From: Niebla homalea
Lineage: Eukaryota; Ascomycota; Lecanoromycetes; Lecanorales; Ramalinaceae
Assembly: GCA_019925105.1 (NCBI GenBank)
Contig: JAHGAU010000018.1
Location: 620,001-684,000 of the forward strand
Reading direction: 5' to 3'
DNA: 64,000 bases
Part shown: in pieces, positions 1 to 12,989 of the stretch
How positions within the stretch are numbered: the stretch's first letter is position 1
Layout of the letters: every line of letters begins with the position of its first letter
Program-made: the position numbers and the translations under genes
Notes under the pieces: model-generated
Told to the model about the DNA's origin: nothing
Database searches by the model: none
Seen by the model: the letters and a program-made list of their open reading frames with translations, nothing else

Positions 1-2145
1 GATATTATAAAATGGTAATACCTTCATTATATGATTACGATTACTATATATATACGTATTATATGTAAGTAGCTATCGATTTATATATATTTATAAAGTA
101 TTCTAATTATTACTTAATTATAAAGTAATTATTAATATTAAAAATATAAAAATATATAAATAATCCTTTCTTAATATATGTCCTTATTTAAATATTATTA
201 CGGTATAAGTAATAAATACGGAATCTAGCCTATAAGGATTAATTTATATGTATCCGCGGAATATAAATATAACTTATAAATTAATTTTAATTATTAAAGC
301 TAAAGAAAAATAAGGGTATTTAGCCGATATTTTATAAGCGCCCTTATTCGGATATCTTTACCCTTTAAGTAATAAATATAAGTTTAAGATTATTAAACCC
401 TATTTATATAATTCTATATAATATTATTGAAATTAATTAATTAATTATTAATATTTTAAAATTAAAAAGCAAGGATATATAATAGCCGATTAATCTAAAA
501 AAAATTTGGCAATCTTTTTATAAGAATAATTAAATTAAATTACTTAATAAAGGTCCGTATATATTATTAAAAGATTTAAATCTATATAAAGTCTATATAA
601 AAGAAAGTATAAGTTATAAACTATTTTATACTTTATTCTTAAAATAATAAAAATTAAAGAAAATTTAAAAAAATATTAAGATATCCAATAAATATAAGAT
701 AATTATTAAATAATTAATAATAAAAACGATTAAGTTCGAAATTCAAAGAAAATAATAAGCAACGTTAAATTTATTTAAAAAACTTTAAGTAACCAAATTA
801 TTATAAACTATATAAGTTCCGTAATAAATATAAATAATTAACCTATATAAATATATAAGACTTTTTAACTTATTTTAAAGTGTTATATATATTCCTTAAG
901 AACGTAAAATTAATCTTAAAGATTATTATATACCAAGTAAGTAATCTCTTTAAAACTTATAACTATTTTTAATATTTTAAATTAATATAAATTATATAAG
1001 TTTTATTAATAGTCTATAAGCGATTAAATTATATAAACGTATAAAACTCCTTAATTTATTTTGGAGTATTATATATATATATTTAAAGATATATAATTAA
1101 CTTTAAAGACTATTTTATCTTAAATAAGTAAATTTTAAGATTTATAATTTATTCTAAATAATTTAAATTATAAAATATAAAACCCTTTTAATATAATCGG
1201 AACGATTAAATATTTTAACGATAAAAGTAATAAATATAAATCCCTTAATAAAGTTTAAGTAATTATATATACTTTATAGAAAGATATATTTCTTATTAAA
1301 ACGTAAATTATAAAGCCTTAAATAAATCTGATTATAATTAAAGTTTGCACTATATATAAAGGTTTAAACTAATCTTTAAAATTCTTTAAAAATAACCGTA
1401 AACTATAAAAAGTACGCACAAATACCTTAATAAAACGTAGTAACCTTCCCCTTTAATTATAAATTTAGTAATAAAAACGAAAAACCAAGGAATAAAAAGA
1501 GTATAAAGAAGCAGAAAAATAATAATAAGCGAATCCTTTTAAGAAAATTAATAAATAAATCAAATATTAAGAAATAGATAAATTTATGAATTAATTCATA
1601 TATTTATTATTACTATTATTAACGACCCTTAAGGTTACTAATATATCGTTTATTCTAAATTAACGGTATCCTTATTAAAGGCTGTCCCGTATAAGTAAGT
1701 TAAAGATATTATAATAAGACCCTTTAACTTATTAAGGAATAAAAAAAATAGAATATTAAAATAATAATTATATCGTATATATCTTAGGAACATTAATAAC
1801 GACTTATAAGGTTACCAATATAAAACTTAACTTAAATTAATAATACTTTTACGGAGACTCTCCGTCCGGCATAGATAGCAATTATTAATAACTATAAATA
1901 ATAAAGTAAGAACACCATAATAATACCAATATATTAAACAGAGAAGAGATTTATAATAAAGTTAATTATATTATTACCACCTTAATAACCATAATATTAA
2001 CAGCCTATACTTGCTATAAGAAAACTAACCAGACCCAAACTTATTGTAATTTAACTATATTACGATTTAACTACGTTATAATTTAATTACGTTTTAATTT
2101 ATTTTAATTAAAACTTTATTTTTTATTAAAAAAAATTTTAATTAT
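1..2145. other. degraded AT-rich repeat sequence, unclassified
   Basis: This stretch is very AT-rich and TpA-rich, with no open frame on either strand. Plus-strand frames around 840-1440 give a weakly gag-like string of aromatic and basic residues broken by many TAA/TAG codons. I cannot assign a family. A short stretch of more normal composition lies near 1850-2030 and contains some CpA and TpG, but it has no recognisable domain. It is most likely an old RIPed retroelement. Confidence is low beyond the statement that it is RIPed repeat DNA. Confidence 0.4.
842..1205 (+). repeat. imperfect direct duplication of about 165 bp
   Basis: The segment starting near 842 (tataaatatataagact...) aligns by eye with the one starting near 1033 (tataaacgtataaaact...) over roughly 160 bases. 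Differences are mostly transitions plus small indels. The two units are about 190 bp apart. This may be an internal repeat of a decayed gag-like frame or a local tandem duplication. Confidence 0.5.
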
Positions 2146-2156
2146 AAGTAATAATT
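2146..2156. repeat. target-site duplication, left copy
   Basis: AAGTAATAATT here is repeated exactly at 3799-3809, flanking the LINE at 2157-3798. An 11-bp duplication fits target-primed reverse transcription. Confidence 0.8.
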
Positions 2157-3798
2157 GATTGATTGATTAATTGATTTATACTACGGATCTAGCTAAGTTA
2201 ATTCCGGCGTTCCTTAATACTCGGCTATTTAGCCTTATTAATAACTATAAAAAACCCGATATTTATAACGTTAAGAATAAAAACCGATATCTACCCAGTT
2301 TCTACTTACGTCTTAAGGGCTAAAAGTATTTACGGCCGTTTAAAGAGTAAGAATTTATTTATATGTTTTTTTAAAAAAAACCTATAATATTACGATTAAA
2401 TTTATTTAAAAATTACCTTTAAATTTATTATTTTTCCGTTACTTTACGGGTCTATTTAATATTAAAATTTTTAAATTCTGATTATATTATTAAATATCCT
2501 TACCGATATATATATTATTATTATTTTATTTATACGACTTTATTAATTAATATAATACTATTTCTTATACCGCTCCGGTATTTATGGCCCCTTTAACCCT
2601 TTATTAAGTATAATTTTCCCGCCACTACTTTTTACTCTTAAGTTAACGGTAAGGTTTCTTAATTAAGTTTTTAATTATTTTATTTATTTCCTTAATTAAG
2701 TTAAATTATAATAATAAACCCGTAATTATTATAAATTTAATAGCCGCTTTAATACCCTTTTTATTAATAAATATTTAACGATAATTATTAATCCTTACCT
2801 TTTTAATTAATCCTGGTTTACGTTTTTTAAATAATAAATAAAAGATTAATACATATATAACGTTTTATTTTTATTATTTATATTTATAATTAACGTTAAT
2901 CCGGTTATTAATATATACGATAAAAAGGAAGTAAATTAAGCCGTTTTTATTTATCCGGAGTTAAATTATTAACGTATTATTACCTTTTTTTATAATCTTA
3001 TAACGTTAAAAATACTTATTAATAATTTTATCGTTATTTAACGCCGGATATTATCGTTTTTAAGGGATTAATTCTTTAAATTTATATTAATACTTTATTT
3101 ACTTTTTTATAATTTATAGGGTAATCGTTATTAACTTTATTTTTATAGTTTTTTTTTTCCGTTATTTTTACTTCCGGTAAAAATTTATATACTCTTACGT
3201 TAATTATTTAAACGTAAATTAAATCGACCTTTTTTTTAACTTATTTTAATTTAACTTCTATAGGGGGGGTAAATATTTTTTTTTTACGTTTTTTTATTTA
3301 AGGCCTTTTATAATTTTAATAAATATATTTATTTCTTATTAATATAATTAAGTTTATATTTTTTTAAGCTTCGCTTAAATAATTATTTAATTTAAGGCTA
3401 ACTTTATTAATAATATAAAGACTTTAGATTTTAATATCGGGATAAAAGTCGCTTTATATACTTTACTTATTATTTTTAAATATCGGTTTTAAACCTTTTA
3501 TAATTATTAAACGGGCTTTTTCTTATATTTAAGCGTACCCTCGGGTACGTATTAAATAACTATCGCGTACGTTATCATAAGCTTTATAACCGCTTAATAA
3601 AAGGTTTTAACTTTCTATAAAGTAACTCCTTACGTCGACGCTGTAAGGCAGGTAAGGCCCCTTTCCTGCGAAACTATCTTCTTTTAAACCTTTCTTATGT
3701 GGTCCTTTTAGTCCAGTTTCCCATCAACCTGTAGGCCGGGTACCCTGATGCTGGCTTCCGGTTTCACCGCTACACTGCCCAAGTCCACTGTAGCTGTC
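2157..3798 (-). mobile_element. 5'-truncated Tad1-like LINE, copy 1
   Basis: This is a non-LTR retrotransposon fragment on the minus strand. Its 3' end is at the left, marked by the tail TTGATTGATTAATTGATTTA and the conserved block TACTACGGATCTAGCTAAG, shared with four other LINE ends in this window. The 5' truncated end is at the right, where 3640-3798 keeps normal composition. There the minus strand reads VDLGSVAVKPEAS then VDGKLD, the same segment that follows the catalytic FVDD motif in the copy at 41935-43796. The body is heavily RIPed, so the element is dead. An exact 11-bp TSD brackets it. Confidence 0.85.
3640..3798 (-). pseudogene. LINE reverse transcriptase fragment, un-RIPed patch
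   Basis: About 155 bp of near-normal GC content encode, on the minus strand, part of the region just C-terminal to the RT catalytic core of a Tad1-like LINE. The frame contains KPEASIRVPGLQVDGKLD with one in-frame stop soon after. The same peptide, RIPed, occurs at 42150-42230 on the plus strand. It is a truncated fragment and not a gene. It is notable because CpA and TpG survive here and nowhere else in this copy. Confidence 0.75.
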
Positions 3799-3809
3799 AA
3801 GTAATAATT
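3799..3809. repeat. target-site duplication, right copy
   Basis: Exact repeat of 2146-2156 (AAGTAATAATT). Confidence 0.8.
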
Positions 3810-4217
3810 AAAAGCCCCTTTTTTTAAACTTATACTATTATTATTTAAAATATTATAAGTAAAAGTTATTTTATTTTATATATATTTAATCATTTTTATT
3901 TTTTAAAAAATAAGTGTAAACATCATTATAAAAATTAAAGGATTTATAATAATATTATCGTCTTTTATTATTAATATTTTATTTTTTCTTAAAGAAATAT
4001 ATATTTTTTTATTTTATTTTATTAAAAAAATAAAAACTTTTAAATTAACAATAAGAATTTAAGTAAATTTATATAAATTAGGGAATTACTTTATAATTAT
4101 TTGTAATTATAAATATTCTTAAGAATTACTTACTAATAAACCTTATAAACCTTTCTTTTATTAATAACGTAATATTATTAAGAATTCTATAATCTTTTAA
4201 AAATAAAGGAAAATTAA
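3810..4217. other. AT-rich spacer between two LINEs
   Basis: Very AT-rich sequence with no recognisable element. It is the target DNA between the LINE insertions at 2157-3798 and 4229-9602. Confidence 0.5.
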
Positions 4218-4228
4218 TTAATATATAT

Positions 4229-7200
4229 TGATTGATTGATTGATTTATACTACGGATCTAGCTAAGCTAATTCCGGCGTTCCTTAATACTCGGCCATTTA
4301 ACCTTATTAATAACCGTAAAAAAACCCGATATCTATAACGTTAAGAATAAAAACCGGTATTTACTTAACCTTTACTTACGTTTTAAGGGCTAAAAGTATT
4401 TACGGCCGTTTAAAGAATAAGAATTTATTTATATGCCTTTTTTAAGAAAACCTATAATATTATAATTAAATCTACTTAAGGGTTACCTTTAAACTTATTG
4501 CTTTTCCGTTATTTTACGGGTTTATTTAATATTAAAATTTTAAAATTCCGATTATATTATTAAATATCCTTACCGATATATATATTATTATAACCTTATT
4601 TATATAACTCCGCCGATTAATATAATATTATTTCTTATGCCACTTTAGTATTTATAGCCCCTTTAGCCCCTTATTGGGTATAGTTTTCCCGCCGTTATTT
4701 TTTACCCCCGGGTCGGCGGCGAGGTTTCTTAGTTAAATTTTTAATTACTTTATTTATTTCCTTGGTTAAACTGAATTGTGGTAATAAGCCCGTAATTATT
4801 ATAAATTTAACGGCCGTTTTAATACCCTTTTTACTAATAAGTATTTAACGATAATTATTAATTCTTACCCTTTTAATTAATCCTAATTTACGCTCCTTAA
4901 ATAATAAATAAAAAATTAATATATATATAACGTTTTGCTTTTATTATTTATATTTATAATTAACGTTAATCCGGCTATTAACGTATATAATAAAAAGGAA
5001 GTAAATTAAGCCGTTTTTATTTATTTAAAGTTAAATTATTAATACGTTATTATTTTTCCTTATAATCTTATAACGTTAAAGATACTTATTAATAACCTTA
5101 TCGCTATTTAATACCGGGTATTATCGCCCTTAAAGGATTAATTCTTTATATTTAAGTTAATATTTTATTTACCTCTTTATAATTTATAAGGTAATCGCTA
5201 TTAATTTTACCTTTATAATCTTCTTTTCCTCCGCCGCTTTTACTTTAAGTAAAAGTTTATATACTTTTATATTAACTTCTTAAACGTAAGTTAGGTTAAT
5301 TTCTTTTTTAATTTATTCCAATTTTACTTCCGTAAAAAAAGTAGATATTACTTTTTTATACTTTCTTATTTAAAGCCTTTTATAATTCTAGTAAATATAT
5401 TCATTTCTTATTAATATAATTAAATTTATACCCCTTTTAAGCCTTATTTAAGTAATTATTTAATCTAAGGTTAACTTTATTAATAATATAAAAACCTTAA
5501 ATTCTAATATTAAGATAAAAGTCACTTTATATACTTTATTTATTACTTTTAAGTATCGGTTTTAAACCTTTTATAATTACCGGACGGGTTTTTTCCTATA
5601 TTTAAGTATACTTTTAAGTATATATTAAATAATTATTACGTACGTTATTATAAGCTTTATAACTATTTAATAAACGATTCTAACCTTCTATAAAATAGCT
5701 TTTTACGTTAACGTTATAAAGTAAATAAGGTTTTTCTCTTATAAAATTATTTTCTTTTAGACCTTTTTTATATAATTTTTTTAATCTAATTTCTTATCGA
5801 TTTATAAATTAAATACCTTAATATTAACTTCCGGTTTTATTATTATATTACTTAAGTTTATTATAATTATTATATTATATAACTTTAAATTCTTTATTAT
5901 ATAAATAAGCTTATTTTTATACGGGGCGAATTAAGCTTTATATATCTTTATTTATCGTAAATAAACTTTATAGGTTTATTTTAACTTTAAATAATTTATA
6001 TAAATAAATATATTATAGGTTAAAAGGTAAATATCGTTAATAAAATTTTTTATTTAAATTTTTTATTTTAACTTTATTAAGTTTTCAATAAGTAAACCGT
6101 TAAAGAATAAGAATAAAACTAAAAAGATAAATAACCTTTAAAGAATCTTTATTATTACGGGCTTTATTGTACTTATCTTTTATCTTAAATTAATTAATAT
6201 TACTTAATTACTTAAAAAACTTTTTATTTAATTTATAAAAAAAAATAAAACCCCCTTTTTTTCTAAATTATATAATAACCTTTAATAATTTATTTTATTA
6301 AACGTTTTTATAATATTTAAGGAAAGAAAACTTATAACGTATTTCTTTTTATAGCTTTATACCATATATATATTATTAATTAAGCCTTTAAAAGCTATTT
6401 TTATCGATTATCCTTTTTTTACTTTTATTTATTAATTAAAAAGTAATTTATATTTTTTTACGTAATTATTTAAGATCTTTATAATTACCGTCTTTAAAGC
6501 CTTTTTTTAACGTATAAAGAAAGGTAAAAACTTAAAGATAAGTTTAAGTTTCTTACTTTATTTTTTACCGTATTTTATTAATTTTTAAATATTATAAGGG
6601 GAAATTATTAAATTATATATTATAGTCCGGAAGTACGTTTATTTAGCCTTCCGGATGATTTTCTCCTTTTTTTTTAAGCTTTCTTTAACCGTTAAAATGT
6701 CTTTTAATTTTTATATTTAATAGTTTACTTTATAAGCGCTTTTACCTTTATAGTTACCTTTATATATTTCTTATTTTAATAGGTTTTAACTCTTTAAGAC
6801 GGCTTTATTATTAAAATTATAATATTAATTATTTTATTTAAAGCCTTTATTATCCGTTTTATAAAATAATTGATTTATTCCTTATTATTAAACCGGGGGA
6901 GCTTTATTAATTAAGATATTATTTTTATTGTTTTTATAAATATTTTAGCTTCCTTAATCGTTTTTACGTTTATTTAAGCGGTAAAGGCGGAGTTATATTA
7001 ACGGATTAATTTAAAGTTATTTATATTGGGATATAATTTAAACCGTATTTTAAATCTTTTTGGGGTCTATATATTATAATTAAGTTAATAATATTTTCTA
7101 AGTTAAATATTAAGTTAATTATAGTTTTAAGTTTACGGCTTTCTTATATAATAGCTTTTTTTAACGTTAATAACGTAAGGTTAAATTATATAATAATTAT

Positions 7201-9602
7201 TAATAACTCTTTAAATTTAATATAATTAATTATATAACCATTTTTATTTTCTTAAATATAATAAAAATTAAAGTCCTTTATTAAAAGGTATTTATTAAAT
7301 ACGGTTATAATATCCTTAAGTAATAAAATTATAAAGGGTCCCTTTTTATTAACCAGTAACGGATTATACGTATTATAAATATTTAAGGTATCCTTAATAT
7401 CCCTTTTTTATATAATCCGGAGTATATATAAGTTCCCTCCGTAATAAATAACGTTTTAATTATTTATATTTAATTTTTTATTAATAAAAAAGTATATTTA
7501 CGTTATTTTATTATTTTTAAAGGTTAAATAAAAATTATTTCCGGGGTTAATTAAAAAATAAATATATGGACTATATAATAACTTTTATATCGCTATAATA
7601 TTAATATCCTTTATTTCCTTAAATTTAAATATTAATATTATAATTTTAACTACTTTTTTACGTACGTTATATTATATTACCCTTAAAAGCGTAAGTATAT
7701 TAAATATTAATATCCGTTAAGCTTTTTTTATTAACTTTTATTTATATAAATAATCTTTTTTTAAGGTTAAGCGTTATTTATCTTAATTTTCTTATTATAA
7801 TAATAATCCCGGTCGGGCGGTTGGCTTTAAAGGTTAATATTATTATAAATTTCCTTTTCTTTATATTATTAATTACTGCGTTTTACCTTTTTCCGTTTAA
7901 TAGGCTCCGTTTATATTTTAAGACCGTTTTTAATTATTTTGCCGGTTTAAGTTTATATAAATTATAACGTTAAACTTTAATTATTATCTTAATTTCTTTA
8001 CGTTAAATTCTCCTTCGCTTTTACCGTATACCGTAAGTTTTATATTAAGTAATTATTATTATTATATACCATATATTTTAACGTATTCTTCGTTAAACCT
8101 TTTATTATTAAGTTAACATATTTATATATATTATATTTTTTAATATATATTATATACTTTATATTATTAAAGTACCTTATAATAATATACCCGTACCCTT
8201 AATATTTAAAGTATTAATAAATATCCGCTGCCCGGTTTTAAGGTCTCGTTAATTTAAGGGATTTACCCTTTATTATCCCTTTATTAAGGATATTATTATA
8301 TATTTTTATTAACGTTATACTTAAGATAATTATAAAATATCTCTTTATATAATTAAAAGTATTTAATTTCTTTATTATAAAAAGGAAATTATAATTAACG
8401 ATTTTTAACTTAAGGTAAAGGACCGTATTCTCTTTTTTTATCCGTTTTAAAATAACTTCCTTTTCTTTTTTTATAAATTTTATTAAGTATATCCTATTTA
8501 TTATAATAATAAAAGATTATTTTAATATTTTTATTATTTTATACCCTTTTTTACCGGCTTATTTTTTTGGCTTTTTTAATTTTTCTTTCGTTTTTAATAA
8601 AGTTATATTAAGGAGGATATCTTTATTTTATAATTTACGTATTATAATAATTTATTTTATTAATAACACTCTAGTTATTTTAAACGTTTTTATTAATTAT
8701 AATAAGTTTACTTTTATTATTATATTCTTTTTTTTTTCGCCCAATAATTATATAGTTATTATCCTTATTTTCCTTAATACCGCCGCCTTTTTTTCCGCTT
8801 TTATTTCCTTTATTATTAATACCGGCGCCGTTTTTACGGTTTTTATTACTTAATTTATCTTTACTTTTTTCTTTAAAGTTTCCCCCGTTATTCTTTTATT
8901 TTATACGTATCCTTTTTATTTCCTTTTATTTCCGTTTATTAACGTTTTTATTATTATTTTTTAAGCTTTATATAATTTCTTTAATTCCTTTAAGTTTCTT
9001 TCCGTATTTACGTAAAAGTTTTTTATTCTCCGTAACCCGATTTATAATATTAACTAAGTTTTTAACGTAATATCCTTCTATATAATTATAAGAAAGCTTT
9101 TTAACGTTTTTATTGCCTCCTTTTTTTTTATTTTTTTTTTACGTATTTAATAATTACTTTTTTTTATAGTTTATTTTTATTTATTTAATATCTTTTTATT
9201 TTTATTTAACTTTTTCTTAATTTATATATACTTAATAAGGTTTTTTATGCTTCCGTTTACCCTTTATTTATCCTTACGTATTATCCTTGTCCTTTTTACC
9301 TTTTATTTATTATTTTTTATAATAATATCTTTACGCGTTATACGCGTTTTTTTACGTATATCTTATTAATTATAAACTTTTTATTTAATTTGAGGTTTTT
9401 TTATTTCGTATTTATTACGTTATTTATACGACTTATTACCGTTCCTATTAATTTAAACCGCTTACCTTTTTTCCCTTTTTATTTTTATTATTATTCCGCT
9501 TCCGTTTATCGTATTTAAGGTATTATCCTTACTATTACTTAAGCTATATACACGTGCATTGTTTCTGACCTCTGGGGTCCCGTTGTTCGTCGCCATTCTT
9601 CA
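4229..9602 (-). mobile_element. near full-length Tad1-like LINE, copy 2, RIPed
   Basis: This is a minus-strand non-LTR element of about 5.4 kb. The 3' tail at the left is TTGATTGATTGATTGATTTA followed by the shared 3' block; the 5' end at the right has an intact ATG for ORF1 at 9594-9596. The TSD TTAATATATAT occurs at 4218-4228 and 9603-9613. A degenerate RT entry motif (KAP with following proline) is readable on the minus strand near 6880-6910, and the C-terminal half aligns with the copies at 29672 and 41935. No frame is open for more than a few dozen codons. Apart from the first ~100 bases of ORF1 the copy is saturated with TpA. Confidence 0.85.
9505..9596 (-). pseudogene. LINE ORF1 (gag-like) start, copy 2
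   Basis: The minus strand from 9596 reads MATNNGTPEVRNNARVYSL and then dissolves into RIPed sequence. It is homologous to the plus-strand start of the LINE at 19319 (ATNKGTPEVQNDAYIYS). This is the N-terminus of ORF1, the putative RNA-binding protein of Tad1-like elements. The first ~30 codons keep normal composition and the rest is unreadable. Confidence 0.75.
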
Positions 9603-9613
9603 TTAATATATAT
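9603..9613. repeat. target-site duplication of LINE copy 2
   Basis: TTAATATATAT matches 4218-4228 immediately left of the LINE tail. The sequence is simple, so support is moderate. Confidence 0.55.
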
Positions 9614-9662
9614 AATATAAAGGAAGTATTAAGGTAACTTTAAGTAATGTTTATATTAATAA

Positions 9663-9825
9663 TGTCACGGACATGCATAAAGCATATGAAGTGAGTGGGT
9701 GTAAATTGTATGATAAGTAGCTATCTAGCTATGAAGGTGCGCAATATGAGTATGTGCGCCAAGCATGCGGAAGAAGGTAAGCCCGCTCCGTGCCAAGCCA
9801 TCCTCCCATGGTCCATACCGTAACA
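9663..9825. mobile_element. solo LTR, 163 bp, not RIPed
   Basis: This begins TGTCACGG and ends CCGTAACA, giving TG...CA ends with near-complementary 8-bp termini. It is flanked on both sides by AATAA (9658-9662 and 9826-9830), a 5-bp TSD typical of LTR retrotransposons. Composition is normal, with many CpA and TpG, in contrast to the surrounding DNA. A hairpin GGTGCGCA/TGTGCGCC lies in its middle. No internal region adjoins it, so it is a solo LTR produced by LTR-LTR recombination. The family is not otherwise seen in this window. Confidence 0.75.
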
Positions 9826-11859
9826 AATAAGATAAATTAAAAAGATTTAAAAATATCATTAATTATTCCTATATTTACGTTTTAATATTTATAAATTTTA
9901 TAATAAAAAACTATAATTCTTTTAAGAGCAAAGATCCTTTTTTACGGGTTTAAGGAGATAAATAAATAAAAAAACGGTTTAATAACGTATAAAGATAGAT
10001 TTATAATGTTAAAAAAAAGATTAATAAAAATATATTCCTCAATTAATAAATAAATATTATAAATATAAAACTCCAAAAAAAAGGTTATACTTTAAGTAGA
10101 ATAACTAAAAATTAAAACTATATCTATAAATAAAGCTATAAATAAAGTCATTAAAGAAAAAATAAAGCCTTTTTCATAATTTTTAAGGAATAAATTCTTT
10201 AAACTTAATATAAATATTTTAACCAAATAAACCGGAATTAATGTTGAAACTTTAATTTAAAAAAACGAAACTTTCTATAAATATTATAAATATACGCTTT
10301 ATATTATATATCATTTAAAAGGTAAAATTATAAAATTAAAATAATTAAAAAACGTAATAAATAAAATATCAAAGTATATTTTAAAAATATAATTAATTAT
10401 TTTAAAAATAACTCAAAAAACTTAAAGCTTTGTAAACGATTAATAAAAAAAATATATAAAGAACTTAATTTATATAAAATAAACCTGAAAATAGAGGAAG
10501 TAATAAAAAAAAAATTTAAAAAATTTTAAAAAAATAAAGAAATTAATTACCGGGCTCTTAAATTTATAAATTAATTTAAATTAAAAAAGGTTTATAGGAA
10601 GTACCCTTAAAAATTCATCTTATTTATATTAGTTATAATAACACTATACGGGCGTTATAAATTTAAAACTTATAATAACCTAAATATTTTTAAAATCGTA
10701 CGTATAATAAATCTTAAAATATCTTTATAATATACTTAATATTTAGGTAACCGTTATAATAAGTATATCCGTTATAATAAGCGTTACCTTAATAACCTTA
10801 TAATTAAAACCGGGACGGGAATCTATAAAACGTTAATAATTAAGTAATAAACGTAATATAAATATTTTAATATTAACGTTTAAATTTATATATATATTAA
10901 AATAATAGAATTGATAATTAAATTAAACAAAAATAATTTAACATAGTTAAGTTTAAGAACCTATGTATTAACAACTTTAAGTTATTTAACTTTAAGTTAT
11001 ATTTTATTTATTATAAATATTATAACGTTTTATTTTAAAATAATAATATCCGTTATATTTAAAAATAAAAATATAAAAATATAAACTTTAATAAATATAT
11101 ATAAATACGTATAAAGGATTGAGTTTATAAAAACGGATAATGCGATATTAAATATAAACTATTACCATTACTAATAACTATTTCTTATAATTAGAAATCT
11201 TAATAAATATATTAATAATTACCTTAATTATATAAGCCCCAGTTATATAAATAAAAAGTATAATCCTTAAGGAAGTTAAAGAAGATATTATAAACGTTAG
11301 TTATAAAGTTATTACTATGTTAAAAGGATAACCTTCTAATAAAGAATTTAAGTATATAGTTAATATAATAATAAATACGGTTATTAAAAGGCGTTAAATG
11401 AATAAAGAAGATTTTTAAGATAAATTTAAGTTTATATAAATTAAGGAGCAATTTAAATTAAAAACCAAGGATCAAATAAGGATAATAAAAAAGGAAAAAC
11501 TTTAATAGATTATTAAATTAAAAAACAAACCCCCGACGTTAAAAGGATTTTATTATTAAGTAATAATATACTCTTAATTATATATTTAATATAATTATTA
11601 TTTTACTTTAAAAAAAAGATAACTAAACTTATAAGAAATATTTTAAACTTTCACTATGTTTATTATAAGAAGGATATAATTATTATTAAAGATATATTAA
11701 AAACTTAAGAAAGATTATAAAATATTATATTAAAGATAAATAATATTATATTTATTAATATAAAACGTAATTTATAAAGTATACTTAATAAGGATAAAGT
11801 AATATACTTTATAAAAATAATAATTATATATAAATTATATTAAATAAGTAAGCTTTTAA

Positions 11860-12190
11860 TAATTATAAAAATAGATTAAGGATTTAATATTATTATTAGT
11901 AACTTAAATATTATTAAAGAATTACGTATAAAAAAGAAATCCTTTAAGGTATTAAATATTAATGATTTGATAATATCCGTTATAAATAAAAAGGTAATAT
12001 TACTTTATACGTAAGTAATATTTAATATTTATATCGCCGGAATTATTAAATTAATATGAACGTTTATAATATTAAGAAATAATCTTAATTATAATATTTA
12101 ATTAAGATTCCTATGATTAAGATTAACCGTAAGCGATTTTAAAATTTAAATAAAGAGTTTAAAGATTAAGGACGTTACCCTTAATAGACA
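11860..12190 (+). pseudogene. Gypsy-1 aspartic protease remnant
   Basis: Across shifting frames the translation resembles the retropepsin of fungal Ty3/Gypsy elements. There is a damaged D-S/T-G region near 11875, then ELRIKKKSFKVLNI, then IFNIYIAGIIKLI with NLNYNI, where the family has ...GYDIILGMPWL-like motifs. Stops are TAA/TAG at positions expected for RIPed Gln and Trp codons. The enzyme would have processed the Gag-Pol polyprotein. It is not functional. Confidence 0.5.
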
Positions 12191-12840
12191 GGCATAAACT
12201 CTTAAATTAAAAGTACGTTCATCCTTAAAAATACGATATAAGCCAATATATAAAAAGCTTTATATTAAAAATATAATAAACTTAAATAAAGAAAAGAAAA
12301 TAAAAATTTTAAAAATAACAATGAATTTAAAAACTTAAAAAACAGAAGAAAAAAATAAGGATAAAAATAATAAATAAGTTTAAACTTTAAGAAAAAATAA
12401 AGTTTAAAAAATATAATTAACTTTAAAGATATATTAACAAAAAGGTTAATAACGATAAAATAAAAGAATATTTATATATTTACGGGAAAAAAGCAATATA
12501 TAAAATATAAATAAAAGTTATAAAAAAGTTTAAAAAAATATTTAAGGAAATAAAAGAAATAAAAAAAGTAAATTAAATAAAAACTAAATATAATAAATTT
12601 ATTAGCGATATAAAAAAATTAAAAAACTTTAAGCGATAATAAAAATAATAGGGAAATAAAGAAAAAGATTAAAAATATTAAAGAAATAATAAAAAAGCTT
12701 ATTAAAGTTTTATAAAATGTATAAGTAATAGTTTTAAATAAAAAGTAAACCGGTTATAATTTATTAACTTACGTAAATAAAAAATAATATACTTTATAAA
12801 AAGATTATTTATAAAAATTAATAAAGAAATTATATAACGT

Positions 12841-12845
12841 TTAAA
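12841..12845. repeat. TSD of the TRIM-1 dimer, left copy
   Basis: TTAAA, repeated at 15340-15344. A single 5-bp duplication flanks the whole tandem dimer. Confidence 0.75.
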
Positions 12846-12989
12846 TGTTAGGACGGATAACCACTCGGCCACGGGGGCAAAAGTAGCTAACCTGGGCAGG
12901 TAATAGCGCTTAAGGGTAAGCCGCTATTACCATATAAGGGGTGTTAAGCCCTAAGGGCCACCCCTGCGGGGTACGTATAGGCGCTAATA
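12846..12989 (-). repeat. TRIM-1 LTR a
   Basis: 144 bp, TGTTAGGACGG...GCGCTAATA. The terminal CA has become TA, as RIP would do. It holds the hairpin 12899-12931 and a minus-strand A-box-like motif at 12861-12871. Confidence 0.85.
12899..12931. other. LTR hairpin, 14-15 bp stem
   Basis: GGTAATAGCGCTTA pairs with TAAGCCGCTATTACC, with one bulged base and a short loop. The same hairpin occurs in all three TRIM-1 LTRs, both TRIM-2 LTRs and the solo LTR at 62689-62863, so it is conserved across two LTR families that otherwise differ. Confidence 0.8.

Larger units (their letters stand above)
9831..12845 (+). mobile_element. RIPed Ty3/Gypsy element 1, 5' part (gag and protease)
   Basis: This is the left half of a plus-strand Gypsy element interrupted by the TRIM-1 dimer. 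Around 10000-11650 the frame gives a lysine-rich gag-like string with many RIP stops. Around 11870-12180 an aspartic-protease-like region is readable, with ELRIKKK, FNIYIAGI and NLNYNI segments as in fungal Gypsy proteases. No 5' LTR matching the 3' region could be found. The continuation is at 15345-18440. Confidence 0.65.

Noticed and set aside
9663..9825. 5' LTR of Gypsy-1
   Set aside because: The 5-bp TSD stands on both sides of the 163-bp unit, no primer-binding site follows, and the sequence does not match the 3' end of Gypsy-1 near 18440.
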